Of a stretch of DNA of 9,579 nt, positions 1-5,583 are shown in pieces. The position numbers and the translations under genes are program-made. Location: the NCBI GenBank assembly GCA_013139345.1, contig WTAY01000160.1, forward strand, positions 1-9,579, in the 5' to 3' direction. This stretch comes from Methylophaga sp. GTDB taxonomy: Bacteria > Pseudomonadota > Gammaproteobacteria > Nitrosococcales > Methylophagaceae. Position 1 is the first letter of the stretch. Each line of letters begins with the position of its first letter. A model generated the notes under the pieces. That model was given only the letters and a program-made list of their open reading frames with translations. It was not told the origin of the DNA and made no database searches.

Positions 1-120
1 AAAACTGCTCAGAGAATTCCAAACAGTGGACGCTATATTACACCTCACGGATAGTGCTTACGTCAGGAATAACCGCCTCGCTACTAAGGATTTTCCTCAT
101 TCGTTAACTCTTAGGTTTTA
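1..120. other. Left-edge non-coding stretch with a diverged third upstream unit
   Basis: I see no convincing gene here. Read on the minus strand, it contains AGGAAAATCCT (plus 87-97) followed by AGT and later GGTTATTCCT. This resembles the blocks upstream of the two pqqA copies, which have AGGAAAATCCT, AGT and GGTTTTTTCCT at matching spacing. Similarity fades towards base 1. It may be the upstream region of a third pqqA-like unit or of pqqB lying beyond the window edge; that part is inference. Confidence 0.4.
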
Positions 121-127
121 GGCAAAA

Positions 128-161
128 AAAAGCCCTGATACTTTTCAGTATCAGGGCTTTT
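128..161 (-). terminator. Intrinsic terminator downstream of pqqA copy 1
   Basis: Perfect 14-bp stem, with arms 128-141 and 148-161, core GCCCTGATAC and the 6-nt loop TTTTCA (plus strand). On the minus strand the right arm runs into an unbroken T tract (A run at 124-130 on plus), so it terminates transcription leaving pqqA copy 1. It lies 26 nt past that gene's stop. The plus-strand T tract is shorter, so the minus direction is favoured. Confidence 0.9.
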
Positions 162-186
162 CGATAAAACTTTTTAACGTTGGCTA

Positions 187-258
187 TTAACGATTACAAA
201 TGTACATTGTTACTTCAAAGCCGAAACGCATATCTGAATATTCTGGTGTAGTCCACAT
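187..258 (-). CDS. pqqA: PqqA precursor peptide of PQQ, copy 1
   Basis: Encodes the 23-residue ribosomal precursor of pyrroloquinoline quinone. In the known pathway the radical-SAM enzyme PqqE, with the carrier PqqD, crosslinks a Glu and a Tyr of PqqA, and the crosslinked pair is cut out and matured to the cofactor of periplasmic quinoprotein dehydrogenases. The sequence shows the family start MWTTPEYSDMRFGFEVTM, with the crosslink pair Glu15 and Tyr19 in the required ExxxY spacing, ending in Arg23 and TAA. A ribosome site AGGAG (267-271 on plus) sits 8 nt before ATG, which fixes the start. The protein is identical to copy 2; the genes differ only at two synonymous third positions, in Ile20 and Cys21. 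It has its own terminator (128-161) and is separated from copy 2 by another. No pqqB follows within the window. It is too short for ordinary gene callers. Confidence 0.95.
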   Translation of the reverse strand: MWTTPEYSDMRFGFEVTMYICNR

Positions 259-283
259 AGTAATTACTCCTAAGTTAGTAAAT

Positions 284-305
284 GTTGGCGGGCCTTTCCG
301 CTAAC
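284..305 (-). promoter_or_regulatory. Conserved leader hairpin of pqqA copy 1
   Basis: On the minus strand GTT, a mismatch, GCGG, loop AAAGGC, CCGC, a mismatch position and AAC form a short stem-loop between the candidate promoter and the ribosome site. The 22 nt are identical at 541-562 before copy 2, although flanking bases have drifted. It may stabilise the abundant short pqqA transcript or be a protein or small-RNA target; the function is inferred. Confidence 0.45.
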
Positions 306-312
306 CTTGGAT

Positions 313-359
313 ACCACTATACGCTTGCATTTTTATAGTGGTTAGAGGAAAAAACCCAA
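313..359 (-). promoter_or_regulatory. Candidate sigma70 promoter and inverted repeat of pqqA copy 1
   Basis: On the minus strand TTGGGT (354-359) is followed after 16 nt by TATAAA (332-337), a fair sigma70-like pair. Downstream lies TATAGT (316-321), kept at the same place in copy 2 (573-578) and possibly an alternative activator-dependent -10. ACCACTATA (313-321) and TATAGTGGT (334-342) form a perfect 9-bp inverted repeat with a 12-nt loop, found only in this copy. The start point has not been measured, so either -10 could be the real one. Confidence 0.4.
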
Positions 360-367
360 CTTCACTC

Positions 368-378
368 AGGATTTTCCT
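368..378. promoter_or_regulatory. Palindromic operator candidate upstream of pqqA copy 1
   Basis: AGGATTTTCCT is AGGA and TCCT around a TTT centre. The same 11 bases occur at 87-97 and 625-635. It lies about 110 nt before the pqqA ATG and upstream of the candidate -35, where an activator would bind. The neighbouring LuxR-type regulator is the obvious candidate ligand, but that is inference. Confidence 0.45.
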
Positions 379-381
379 TCA

Positions 382-423
382 AAAAAAAGGCCCCGATACT
401 TTTCAGTATCGGGGCCTTTTTTT
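382..423 (-). terminator. Intrinsic terminator between the two pqqA copies
   Basis: Arms 382-399 and 406-423 pair perfectly, with GC core GGCCCCGATAC, the loop TTTTCA and A/T tracts on both sides, so it can act in either direction. It sits 21 nt past the stop of pqqA copy 2. It is homologous to the terminator at 128-161, with a paired T-A to C-G change in the stem. Terminators right after pqqA are known to keep precursor transcript in excess over the biosynthetic genes. Confidence 0.92.
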
Positions 424-444
424 AAACTGGTTTAACTTTGAATC

Positions 445-516
445 TTAACGATTGCAGATGTACATTGTTACTTCAAAGCCGAAACGCATATCTGAATATT
501 CTGGTGTAGTCCACAT
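445..516 (-). CDS. pqqA: PqqA precursor peptide of PQQ, copy 2
   Basis: Second gene for the same 23-residue PQQ precursor peptide, with Glu15 and Tyr19 in the ExxxY crosslink arrangement and the typical MWTTP opening. ATG is preceded by AGGAG (525-529 on plus) with an 8-nt spacer. It is the first pqqA met when reading leftwards from the response-regulator gene, whose stop at 646 is 129 nt upstream with no terminator visible between, so read-through from the regulator operon is possible. Its TATAGT element is kept, but the positions matching the copy 1 promoter read TCGGGT and TTTGAA, a much poorer match. Having two identical peptides in tandem suggests dosage rather than a different substrate. 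Confidence 0.95.
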   Translation of the reverse strand: MWTTPEYSDMRFGFEVTMYICNR

Positions 517-540
517 AGTAATTACTCCTAAGTTAATAAA

Positions 541-562
541 GTTGGCGGGCCTTTCCGCTAAC
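541..562 (-). promoter_or_regulatory. Conserved leader hairpin of pqqA copy 2
   Basis: Identical in all 22 nt to 284-305: GCGG and CCGC arms around AAAGGC, extended by GTT and AAC across a mismatch. It ends just before the ribosome-site region of copy 2. Confidence 0.45.
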
Positions 563-572
563 GTTGAATCAC

Positions 573-578
573 ACTATA
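573..578 (-). promoter_or_regulatory. Candidate -10 element of pqqA copy 2
   Basis: TATAGT on the minus strand, conserved at the matching place in copy 1 (316-321). No good -35 lies 16-18 nt upstream, as expected for a promoter that needs an activator. Distance to the ATG is about 57 nt. The assignment is tentative. Confidence 0.3.
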
Positions 579-624
579 CGCCCACCATTTCAAAGTGGTT
601 AGAGGAAAAAACCCGACTTCACTC

Positions 625-635
625 AGGATTTTCCT
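625..635. promoter_or_regulatory. Palindromic operator candidate upstream of pqqA copy 2
   Basis: AGGATTTTCCT, identical to 368-378 and 87-97, lies 10 nt beyond the stop codon of the response-regulator gene. It is part of a 42-nt block (595-636) that matches 338-379 with one visible difference. Confidence 0.45.
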
Positions 636-645
636 TAGGCCTTAT

Positions 646-1290
646 TTATGCGTCTAAGATCCCACTTCGAATCGCTAATCGTGCTAACTCTGCTGAGTTA
701 GATACATCTAATTTCTGTTTAATATTAGTATGATGTGTGCCCACTGTTTTAGGGCTTAGACTCAGGATCTCGGCAATATTATTCACCGTTTTACCTTCTG
801 CTAACAAGCGAAATACTTCAAACTCTCGCTGACTTAATACATCAATAATATTGTCTGATCCTGTTAGCTTTTGCATTGCAATTTGCTGTGCAATTTCAGG
901 ATCAATACACATTTTTCCCTGTGCAACTTGCTCAACAGCTTTAATCATTTCTTCAGGGGCACTTCGTTTAGGAATAAATCCTTTGGCACCTGCTTTCAGT
1001 GCTCGTGTTGTAAATACACTATCCTCATGCACACTTAATACTAGAATACGGGCTTCTGGATCACGGGCAATAATGCGTTCTATCGCCCCTATTCCTCCAA
1101 TGCCTGGCATAGAAATATCCATGACAACGACATCGGGATGAAGCTTGGTATATTCTTGTACTGCTTGCTCGCCACTGCTCGCTTCAGCAATCACAATCAA
1201 TTTATCGCCATCTTCTAATAATCGTTTAAATCCCGCGCGTACTAATGCATGGTCATCTACCAGCAATACTTTTGTTTTATTCAAACTCAT
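646..1290 (-). CDS. NarL/LuxR-type response regulator
   Basis: A 214-residue two-component response regulator that binds DNA when phosphorylated. The receiver domain (about 6-120) has the acidic pair Asp12-Asp13, phosphoacceptor Asp58 in VVVMDISMPG, and Lys108 in the FIPKRS segment. The C-terminal LuxR/GerE helix-turn-helix (about 147-212) carries LSQREFEVFRLLAEGKT and LSPKTVGTHHTNIKQKL. Length and order are normal for the NarL/FixJ family. ATG lies 5 nt after the kinase stop, with AAGAG in the kinase 3' end as ribosome site, so the two are cotranscribed and should be cognate. In methylotrophs, NarL-type regulators such as MoxX of Paracoccus control methanol oxidation. Its position directly before the pqqA array makes pqqA a plausible target, but this is inferred and the gene is not named for that reason. 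Confidence 0.93.
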   Translation of the reverse strand: MSLNKTKVLLVDDHALVRAGFKRLLEDGDKLIVIAEASSGEQAVQEYTKLHPDVVVMDISMPGIGGIGAIERIIARDPEARILVLSVHEDSVFTTRALKAGAKGFIPKRSAPEEMIKAVEQVAQGKMCIDPEIAQQIAMQKLTGSDNIIDVLSQREFEVFRLLAEGKTVNNIAEILSLSPKTVGTHHTNIKQKLDVSNSAELARLAIRSGILDA

Positions 1291-1295
1291 TGTAT

Positions 1296-2990
1296 TTAAC
1301 TCTTTTCTAATGGTAATGCGATGTGGATAGAAACGCCCTCACCCAAAGCACTTGTTAATTTAAATTGGCCGCCTAGACTATGTGCTCGCTCTCTCATTCC
1401 TAGCAAGCCAAAGTCAACATCAGAATGAAAGTCTTGCACCTCCATCCCCTTGCCATCATCAATGATATCGATGACTAACTGTTCATCTTCATTCTTGACA
1501 GTAACCGCTATCTCAGACGCGGCTGCATGTCGTACAGCATTTGTAATGGATTCTTGCACAACCCGAAAGACAGTCATATTCATTGCTTCACTTAAATGAT
1601 TCAATTCACCCAATAGTGATAACTTAAAATGAATATCTTCTTGTCTTTTTTGCCAAGCCGAAATACTTTCTTCCAATGTGGGAATTAAGCCTAAGTCATC
1701 CAAAGGACTTGGACGTAGACGTGTGATCATATTATGTACGACATCATAAATATGACTTGCTACATCAATAATCGCCTGTGCACTGGTGAATACTTTGGGC
1801 TCTGTTTCTTGCGTTCTATTTCGTATTAATACCGCATCTGTTTTGATGGCTGTTAAACACTGACCCAGTTCATCATGTAACTCACGAGCCAAATGCCGTC
1901 TTTCACCCTCTTGTGCCTCAGCCATATGCTGTGCCAATAGGCGTGTCTCACGTAATTGGTTTTCAGCCGCTTCCATCTGTTTATGTTCGGTAATATCTCT
2001 TAGTGTACAAATAACACCACGTACAACATTATCCGTATCGGAAAGAGGGACGGTAGAAAGCAGTATTGAGCGAGAGCCTCCACCAGATTTAGGCAAGCTT
2101 GTTTCTAAATTTTCAACGGTTTCACAGTTTTCTAGTACCGTCACAATGCCCTGTTTATTTTCTGTAAATCCTAATGAAACCAGTTCATTGCCAAGTAAAG
2201 AAGCGGCATTATTATTCAATAACTTCTCAGCTGCCGGATTACAAAGGACAATATGGCCCGCATGATCTAAAGATAAAATAGCATCCCCAGATTGCTGAAC
2301 TAACACAGCTAAACGCCGGTTTTCTTCAATACTTTGTTGGAGTGTTTGTCCCATTCGATTAAATGACTGACTTATTTGATCCATCTCAGCCATTGAAAAA
2401 CGAGGAAGTCGTAAGTGTAAATTACCTCGTTCAAAACCGGATAATGCTTCTAATAGTCGCTCCAATGGTTTGAGCAACCATCCTACACCCCAATAGAGTA
2501 TTAGACCGACAAAAATGAAGATAACAACACCTAACGCCAAAATACTGCGTATATCTAACCAGCGCTCATTAATCTCTTGTAATGGGGCAGCATAAATCAC
2601 CATATGCCCCTGACCGAAGTTTTTTGCTAACGGTGTTACTTTTGGCAGTAATATATCAATAAACCATTCTGGTGGAGTGGCATTACGATCACCCCTTGGT
2701 TCACCTTCAAACAGCAAGCCCTCATCATCAAATAATAGAATATGTAAACTTCTAATCTCACTCAAGGCAATAACAAGATCATGAAGATGTTGATACATTC
2801 CCCCTTCTCGATCCAGTGTCGCACCACCAGCCAAAGACACAGTAATCAGCTGTGCCGCAGCACTCATGGTTTCTTCCATGTCCGCTTTCACAGATTGGCG
2901 AGCATTAGACACTAAGACACCGGTACTTACTAGTAATGATACAAGTAATAGAGTGGCAAAAAACAAATTAACTTTTATTCTGAGACTCAT
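1296..2990 (-). CDS. NarX/NreB-type membrane sensor histidine kinase (HAMP-PAS-HisKA_3)
   Basis: A 564-residue inner-membrane sensor kinase. The N terminus has a membrane segment (about 8-28), a periplasmic part (about 30-147) and a second membrane segment (about 149-169). Then follow HAMP (about 168-222, with WLLKPLERLLEAL), a PAS domain (about 225-335, ending in RDITEHK), the HisKA_3 dimerisation region with the phospho-accepting His372 in LARELHDELGQ, and an HATPase domain with the N-box ESITNAVRHA (480-489), IIDDGKGM and FGLLGMRERA. All catalytic motifs are intact. The ATG overlaps the soxZ stop in an ATGA junction, so translation is coupled. The periplasmic loop has no motif I can assign to a ligand; proximity to SoxYZ suggests a sulfur or redox cue, and proximity to pqqA suggests a C1 cue. 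Confidence 0.93.
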   Translation of the reverse strand: MSLRIKVNLFFATLLLVSLLVSTGVLVSNARQSVKADMEETMSAAAQLITVSLAGGATLDREGGMYQHLHDLVIALSEIRSLHILLFDDEGLLFEGEPRGDRNATPPEWFIDILLPKVTPLAKNFGQGHMVIYAAPLQEINERWLDIRSILALGVVIFIFVGLILYWGVGWLLKPLERLLEALSGFERGNLHLRLPRFSMAEMDQISQSFNRMGQTLQQSIEENRRLAVLVQQSGDAILSLDHAGHIVLCNPAAEKLLNNNAASLLGNELVSLGFTENKQGIVTVLENCETVENLETSLPKSGGGSRSILLSTVPLSDTDNVVRGVICTLRDITEHKQMEAAENQLRETRLLAQHMAEAQEGERRHLARELHDELGQCLTAIKTDAVLIRNRTQETEPKVFTSAQAIIDVASHIYDVVHNMITRLRPSPLDDLGLIPTLEESISAWQKRQEDIHFKLSLLGELNHLSEAMNMTVFRVVQESITNAVRHAAASEIAVTVKNEDEQLVIDIIDDGKGMEVQDFHSDVDFGLLGMRERAHSLGGQFKLTSALGEGVSIHIALPLEKS

Positions 2991-3304
2991 TTTACAACTG
3001 TTTCCGTTGTGCCTTTTGCACCCCTATTATCAACCCAGCGAATCGTAATCATATCGCCCTGCTTTCCACCAACTAGTTGAAATGAAAAATAAGGATTACG
3101 TGCCGTTGCTGTACCACATTTTATTGTCAGCACTTCTTCATCATTTCGCCAACAACGAATATCTTGAATAAATTCAGCAGGAATCAATGTATCTGCCTCA
3201 TCTTTGGCCCGTCCCGTATGCATGGGGTGAGCAAGTAACACACGTACAGTCGTATTTTCTGATTTTAGTTTTGCACGAATGCGATCTTTTCTAGGCAACC
3301 CCAT
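2987..3304 (-). CDS. soxZ: SoxZ sulfur-oxidation carrier subunit
   Basis: A 105-residue SoxZ, the partner that binds SoxY to form the periplasmic carrier on which sulfur intermediates are held as a thioconjugate. The family segment VLLAHPMHTGRAKD is present, followed by IPAEFIQDIRC and the C-terminal Ig-like part ending in DNRGAKGTTETVV. It has no signal peptide, as is usual for SoxZ, which is thought to travel with Tat-exported SoxY. ATG shares one base with the soxY stop (TGATG), and its own TGA overlaps the kinase ATG. The Sox enzymes that load and unload the carrier (SoxAX, SoxB, SoxCD) are not in the window, so the substrate is uncertain. Confidence 0.9.
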   Translation of the reverse strand: MGLPRKDRIRAKLKSENTTVRVLLAHPMHTGRAKDEADTLIPAEFIQDIRCWRNDEEVLTIKCGTATARNPYFSFQLVGGKQGDMITIRWVDNRGAKGTTETVVK

Positions 3305-3792
3305 CAGCCACAGCCTCCAATATCAACTTCGACAAATCGTGATGTTTTATATAATTTACCTTCTGCACGAATAATCGCTATTACAGGGGAGTCTTCACGA
3401 ATCTTAATCATACTTTTAATTGGCAAACTCACCGCTGGTGTTAATTCCAAACTCATCGCTAAAGGAAAGGGATTATTTTCAACCAAAACAGCAATTCGCT
3501 CTATATTGTTTAAATCACTCTGAATTTGAATAGGAACCGACGCCCCATTAATCGCATAACTGGGTGGAGAGCCCACCTTAAAATTTAATGCAGCATCATC
3601 TGCAATGTCAGCTTCACCTAACAAGGCTAATAATGCATCTTCAACCGTCTCAGCATTAAATGCGTTCTTCGGCCAATGTGCTAATAATTGTCGCGGTAAC
3701 AATAGGCCACTTGCAGCGACTAATGCTAATGTTGATGCCGAAATAGCGCCTTTCAAAATGGCTCTACGTTGTTGCATTATGTCATCTGTCAT
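3304..3792 (-). CDS. soxY: SoxY sulfur-carrier subunit, Tat-exported
   Basis: A 162-residue SoxY. The N terminus is a twin-arginine signal (QRRAILKGA, Arg9-Arg10) followed by a hydrophobic stretch ending near LLAHWP. The C terminus ends in VDIGGCG; Cys161 on this flexible tail is the residue that carries the sulfur intermediate in the family. The tail is one Gly shorter than the usual GGCGG. The ATG overlaps the stop of the M48 protease gene by one base (TAATG), and soxZ overlaps its own stop in the same way, so the three are translationally coupled. A role in thiosulfate or sulfide oxidation is the family expectation; a carrier linked to quinoprotein metabolism is an alternative, given pqqA nearby. 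Confidence 0.9.
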   Translation of the reverse strand: MTDDIMQQRRAILKGAISASTLALVAASGLLLPRQLLAHWPKNAFNAETVEDALLALLGEADIADDAALNFKVGSPPSYAINGASVPIQIQSDLNNIERIAVLVENNPFPLAMSLELTPAVSLPIKSMIKIREDSPVIAIIRAEGKLYKTSRFVEVDIGGCG

Positions 3793-5249
3793 TACGACTC
3801 TTCCATCTCCGCCAATGTAATTTCAACTTCTCGTAAACGAGAACTAATTTTAGCTAACTGATACTCATCGCCTTTTGCAAAGTCGGCTGCAATACGCAAT
3901 TGATCGGCGGCTAAATGTAAGCGCCCAGAAATATAATAATACTCTGCTAGCCAACTGTGGGACTGACTTTTCTTACCCATTTTACCTTGAGCTTGGGCTA
4001 ATAGCTTATATAGCTGTTGAGAGGGAGCGCCTAATTCTAGTTGCCTAAGTAATATCTGCGCAGCTTCATTTGGTAAATTGGCTTGTAATAAGGCAGACAC
4101 CTGTTCAAGCGATAACGCCTGATCATCAGGGTATAGTTTCTGATTTTCTTGATAAATCGCTAATGCTGTCGATAATTGCCCAACAGCGATTTCGATCTCT
4201 GCCAATGCTAATTGATAACTCAGGCGATCATCATCATTTTTAATAAGTTCAGCTAAAACCTGTCTCGCATGAGCATAATTCCCCACTGCTGATAATGCTA
4301 AGCTATAGCCGTACAGCGTTGCTGTCTTATTCAAACTATTACCTGTTTTTATGGCATTCTCATACTCTTGCGTCAAATGCGTTAAATTTGTTGCCCCCAT
4401 TACCTTCAATTTTTCACGCATTAAATAAAACTGTAAGGTATCACTCACTTGGCGCACTAATGGGTATCTTACTGCGCGGCCTCGTGCATCAGCAATTCGA
4501 GATGTCGTGACGGGGTGAGTACGTAAAAACTCAGGGACGGCATTGCCTGTATAAAAACGACTTGCCTGCTGCAATCGTTCAAAAAATGCTGGCATTGCCA
4601 AGGCATCAAATCCTGATCGAACTAAGGTATGCATCCCTAAATTATCAGCCTCTGATTCATTAGCTCGCGTGAAATTTAGTTGAGATTGAACCCCACCGGC
4701 TTGCACAGCCATAATTGCAGCACTCCCCATTGCGGGATCTGCCGCACCTAACAATGCTGCAGCAATCATCGCTATTGTCATGGGAATACTCATCTGTTGA
4801 GACTTCTCAAAACTGCGTAATAAATGACGTTGAGTAACATGAGCGATCTCATGAGCTAAAACAGATGCCACTTCATCTTCACGCTGACTGGTTAATAACA
4901 AACCACTATTAACTCCGATAAATCCACCCGGTGCTGCAAAGGCATTAACCGAAGAGTCTGGCACCATAAAAAAAGTAAAAGGAAGGTGGGGCGCATCACT
5001 GTTCGCAACGAGACGGTATCCCAGTGACTGCAAATAACTATTTATTTCAGGATCATCAAGCAAATCAACCGATTGCTGTAAACGCCAATAAAAGCCTAAA
5101 CCGATTTGATATTCCTGTTGAGGGGAGATTAAAGTCCCCGCACTATCACCAATTTCAGGCAATGCAATCTCTACAGCTCGCGTCATTGTCAACGGCCACA
5201 GGATCAGTCCCAATAACACTATTTTTATAATTTTTCTCATATCAACCAT
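3792..5249 (-). CDS. BepA-like periplasmic M48 metalloprotease with TPR repeats
   Basis: A secreted zinc metalloprotease with a C-terminal TPR domain, of the BepA (YfgC) type that assists and degrades outer-membrane proteins stalled at assembly. From the ATG at 5249 it has 485 residues, against 487 in E. coli BepA. An N-terminal signal peptide (MRKIIKIVLLGLILWP) is followed by the HEIAH zinc motif (about 133-137), the third ligand Glu in NESEADNLG (about 200), a later His in RTHPVTTSR (about 245), and TPR-like helices from about 280. These positions match BepA closely. An in-frame ATG at 5282 would add 11 residues but lies upstream of the candidate promoter; ATG 5240 (MRKII) is an alternative start. 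It heads the soxYZ-kinase-regulator run, an unusual setting for BepA, and might serve export or quality control of outer-membrane or Sox components. Confidence 0.88.
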   Translation of the reverse strand: MVDMRKIIKIVLLGLILWPLTMTRAVEIALPEIGDSAGTLISPQQEYQIGLGFYWRLQQSVDLLDDPEINSYLQSLGYRLVANSDAPHLPFTFFMVPDSSVNAFAAPGGFIGVNSGLLLTSQREDEVASVLAHEIAHVTQRHLLRSFEKSQQMSIPMTIAMIAAALLGAADPAMGSAAIMAVQAGGVQSQLNFTRANESEADNLGMHTLVRSGFDALAMPAFFERLQQASRFYTGNAVPEFLRTHPVTTSRIADARGRAVRYPLVRQVSDTLQFYLMREKLKVMGATNLTHLTQEYENAIKTGNSLNKTATLYGYSLALSAVGNYAHARQVLAELIKNDDDRLSYQLALAEIEIAVGQLSTALAIYQENQKLYPDDQALSLEQVSALLQANLPNEAAQILLRQLELGAPSQQLYKLLAQAQGKMGKKSQSHSWLAEYYYISGRLHLAADQLRIAADFAKGDEYQLAKISSRLREVEITLAEMEES

Positions 5250-5260
5250 ATGACACTCAG

Positions 5261-5288
5261 AGTATAACTGTGGTTCCAGCAAGACAAA
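5261..5288 (-). promoter_or_regulatory. Candidate promoter of the protease-soxYZ-kinase-regulator operon
   Basis: On the minus strand TATACT (5261-5266) has TTTGTC 16 nt upstream (5283-5288), or TTGTCT at 15 nt. A start about 7 nt after the -10 would fall just before the ATG at 5249, giving a very short leader. The -35 is weak, so confidence is low. Confidence 0.35.
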
Positions 5289-5295
5289 AAAGCTA

Positions 5296-5323
5296 TTTCA
5301 GTTTATTATTACACGTTTATATA
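5296..5323 (+). promoter_or_regulatory. Weak candidate promoter of the tusA-dsrE2 pair
   Basis: TATATA (5318-5323) lies 24 nt before the tusA-like ATG, in a 97-nt divergent gap rich in A and T. The best -35 match at 16 nt is TTTCAG, which is poor. It would overlap the region driving the opposite operon, allowing shared control. Confidence 0.25.
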
Positions 5324-5346
5324 GATACCTTTTTCTGGAAACAACC

Positions 5347-5583
5347 ATGTCACACTTTGATGTAGAACTTGATACCTCGGGCTTAAACTGTCCGCTTCCT
5401 GTACTAAAAGCACGTAAAGCCTTATCAGAAATGGCCTCAGGTCAACGTCTACACTTAATCGTAACAGATGCCGGTGCTCATCAGGATATTCCTGCATTCT
5501 CAAAAATGACTGGCAATCCATTGATTGAATCTAGTGAAAATGACGGTACTTTACACTTCATTCTTGAAAAAGGGGCTGAATAA
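5347..5583 (+). CDS. tusA: TusA-family sulfur carrier protein
   Basis: A 78-residue cytoplasmic sulfur carrier. The N-terminal CPxP motif reads LNCPLP, with Cys15 as the expected persulfide site, followed by LKARKAL and the typical DAGAHQDIPAF segment. Length is close to E. coli TusA (81). TusA proteins pass sulfane sulfur either to tRNA thiolation or, in sulfur oxidisers, between rhodanese, DsrE-type proteins and oxidation enzymes. Here the stop codon overlaps the next ATG by one base (TAATG) with a DsrE2-like gene, and soxYZ lies on the other side of the divergent gap, which favours the sulfur-oxidation role. The ribosome site is weak (GGAA, 5338-5341). Confidence 0.88.
   Translation: MSHFDVELDTSGLNCPLPVLKARKALSEMASGQRLHLIVTDAGAHQDIPAFSKMTGNPLIESSENDGTLHFILEKGAE

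Larger units (their letters stand above)
128..636. repeat. Tandem duplication of a terminator-pqqA-leader unit
   Basis: Two head-to-tail units, about 128-379 and 382-636, offset by 257-258 bp. Each holds, in plus-strand order, a terminator, pqqA on the minus strand, the ribosome site, the GCGG hairpin, a TATAGT element and the AGGATTTTCCT palindrome. The coding part, hairpin and palindrome block are almost unchanged; the spacers and the region between hairpin and block have diverged. This indicates a duplication that is not very recent and has been kept by selection or gene conversion. Confidence 0.9.

Noticed and set aside
128..636. CRISPR array or insertion sequence suggested by the repeated blocks
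   Set aside because: There are only two long units, each containing a gene, leader and terminator, with no short regular repeats, transposase or terminal inverted repeats. A tandem gene duplication fits better.
452..733. 93-residue plus-strand frame across pqqA copy 2
   Set aside because: It is antisense to pqqA and to the end of the regulator gene, lacks a ribosome site and resembles no family. The minus-strand pqqA explains the conservation.
851..1330. Plus-strand frames opposite the regulator gene
   Set aside because: These are shadows of a clear NarL-type receiver and helix-turn-helix protein on the minus strand.
5250..5282. Longer N terminus of the M48 protease starting at 5282
   Set aside because: It would place 11 non-hydrophobic residues before a normal signal peptide and overlaps the candidate promoter. 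Starts at 5249 or 5240 fit the BepA length better.
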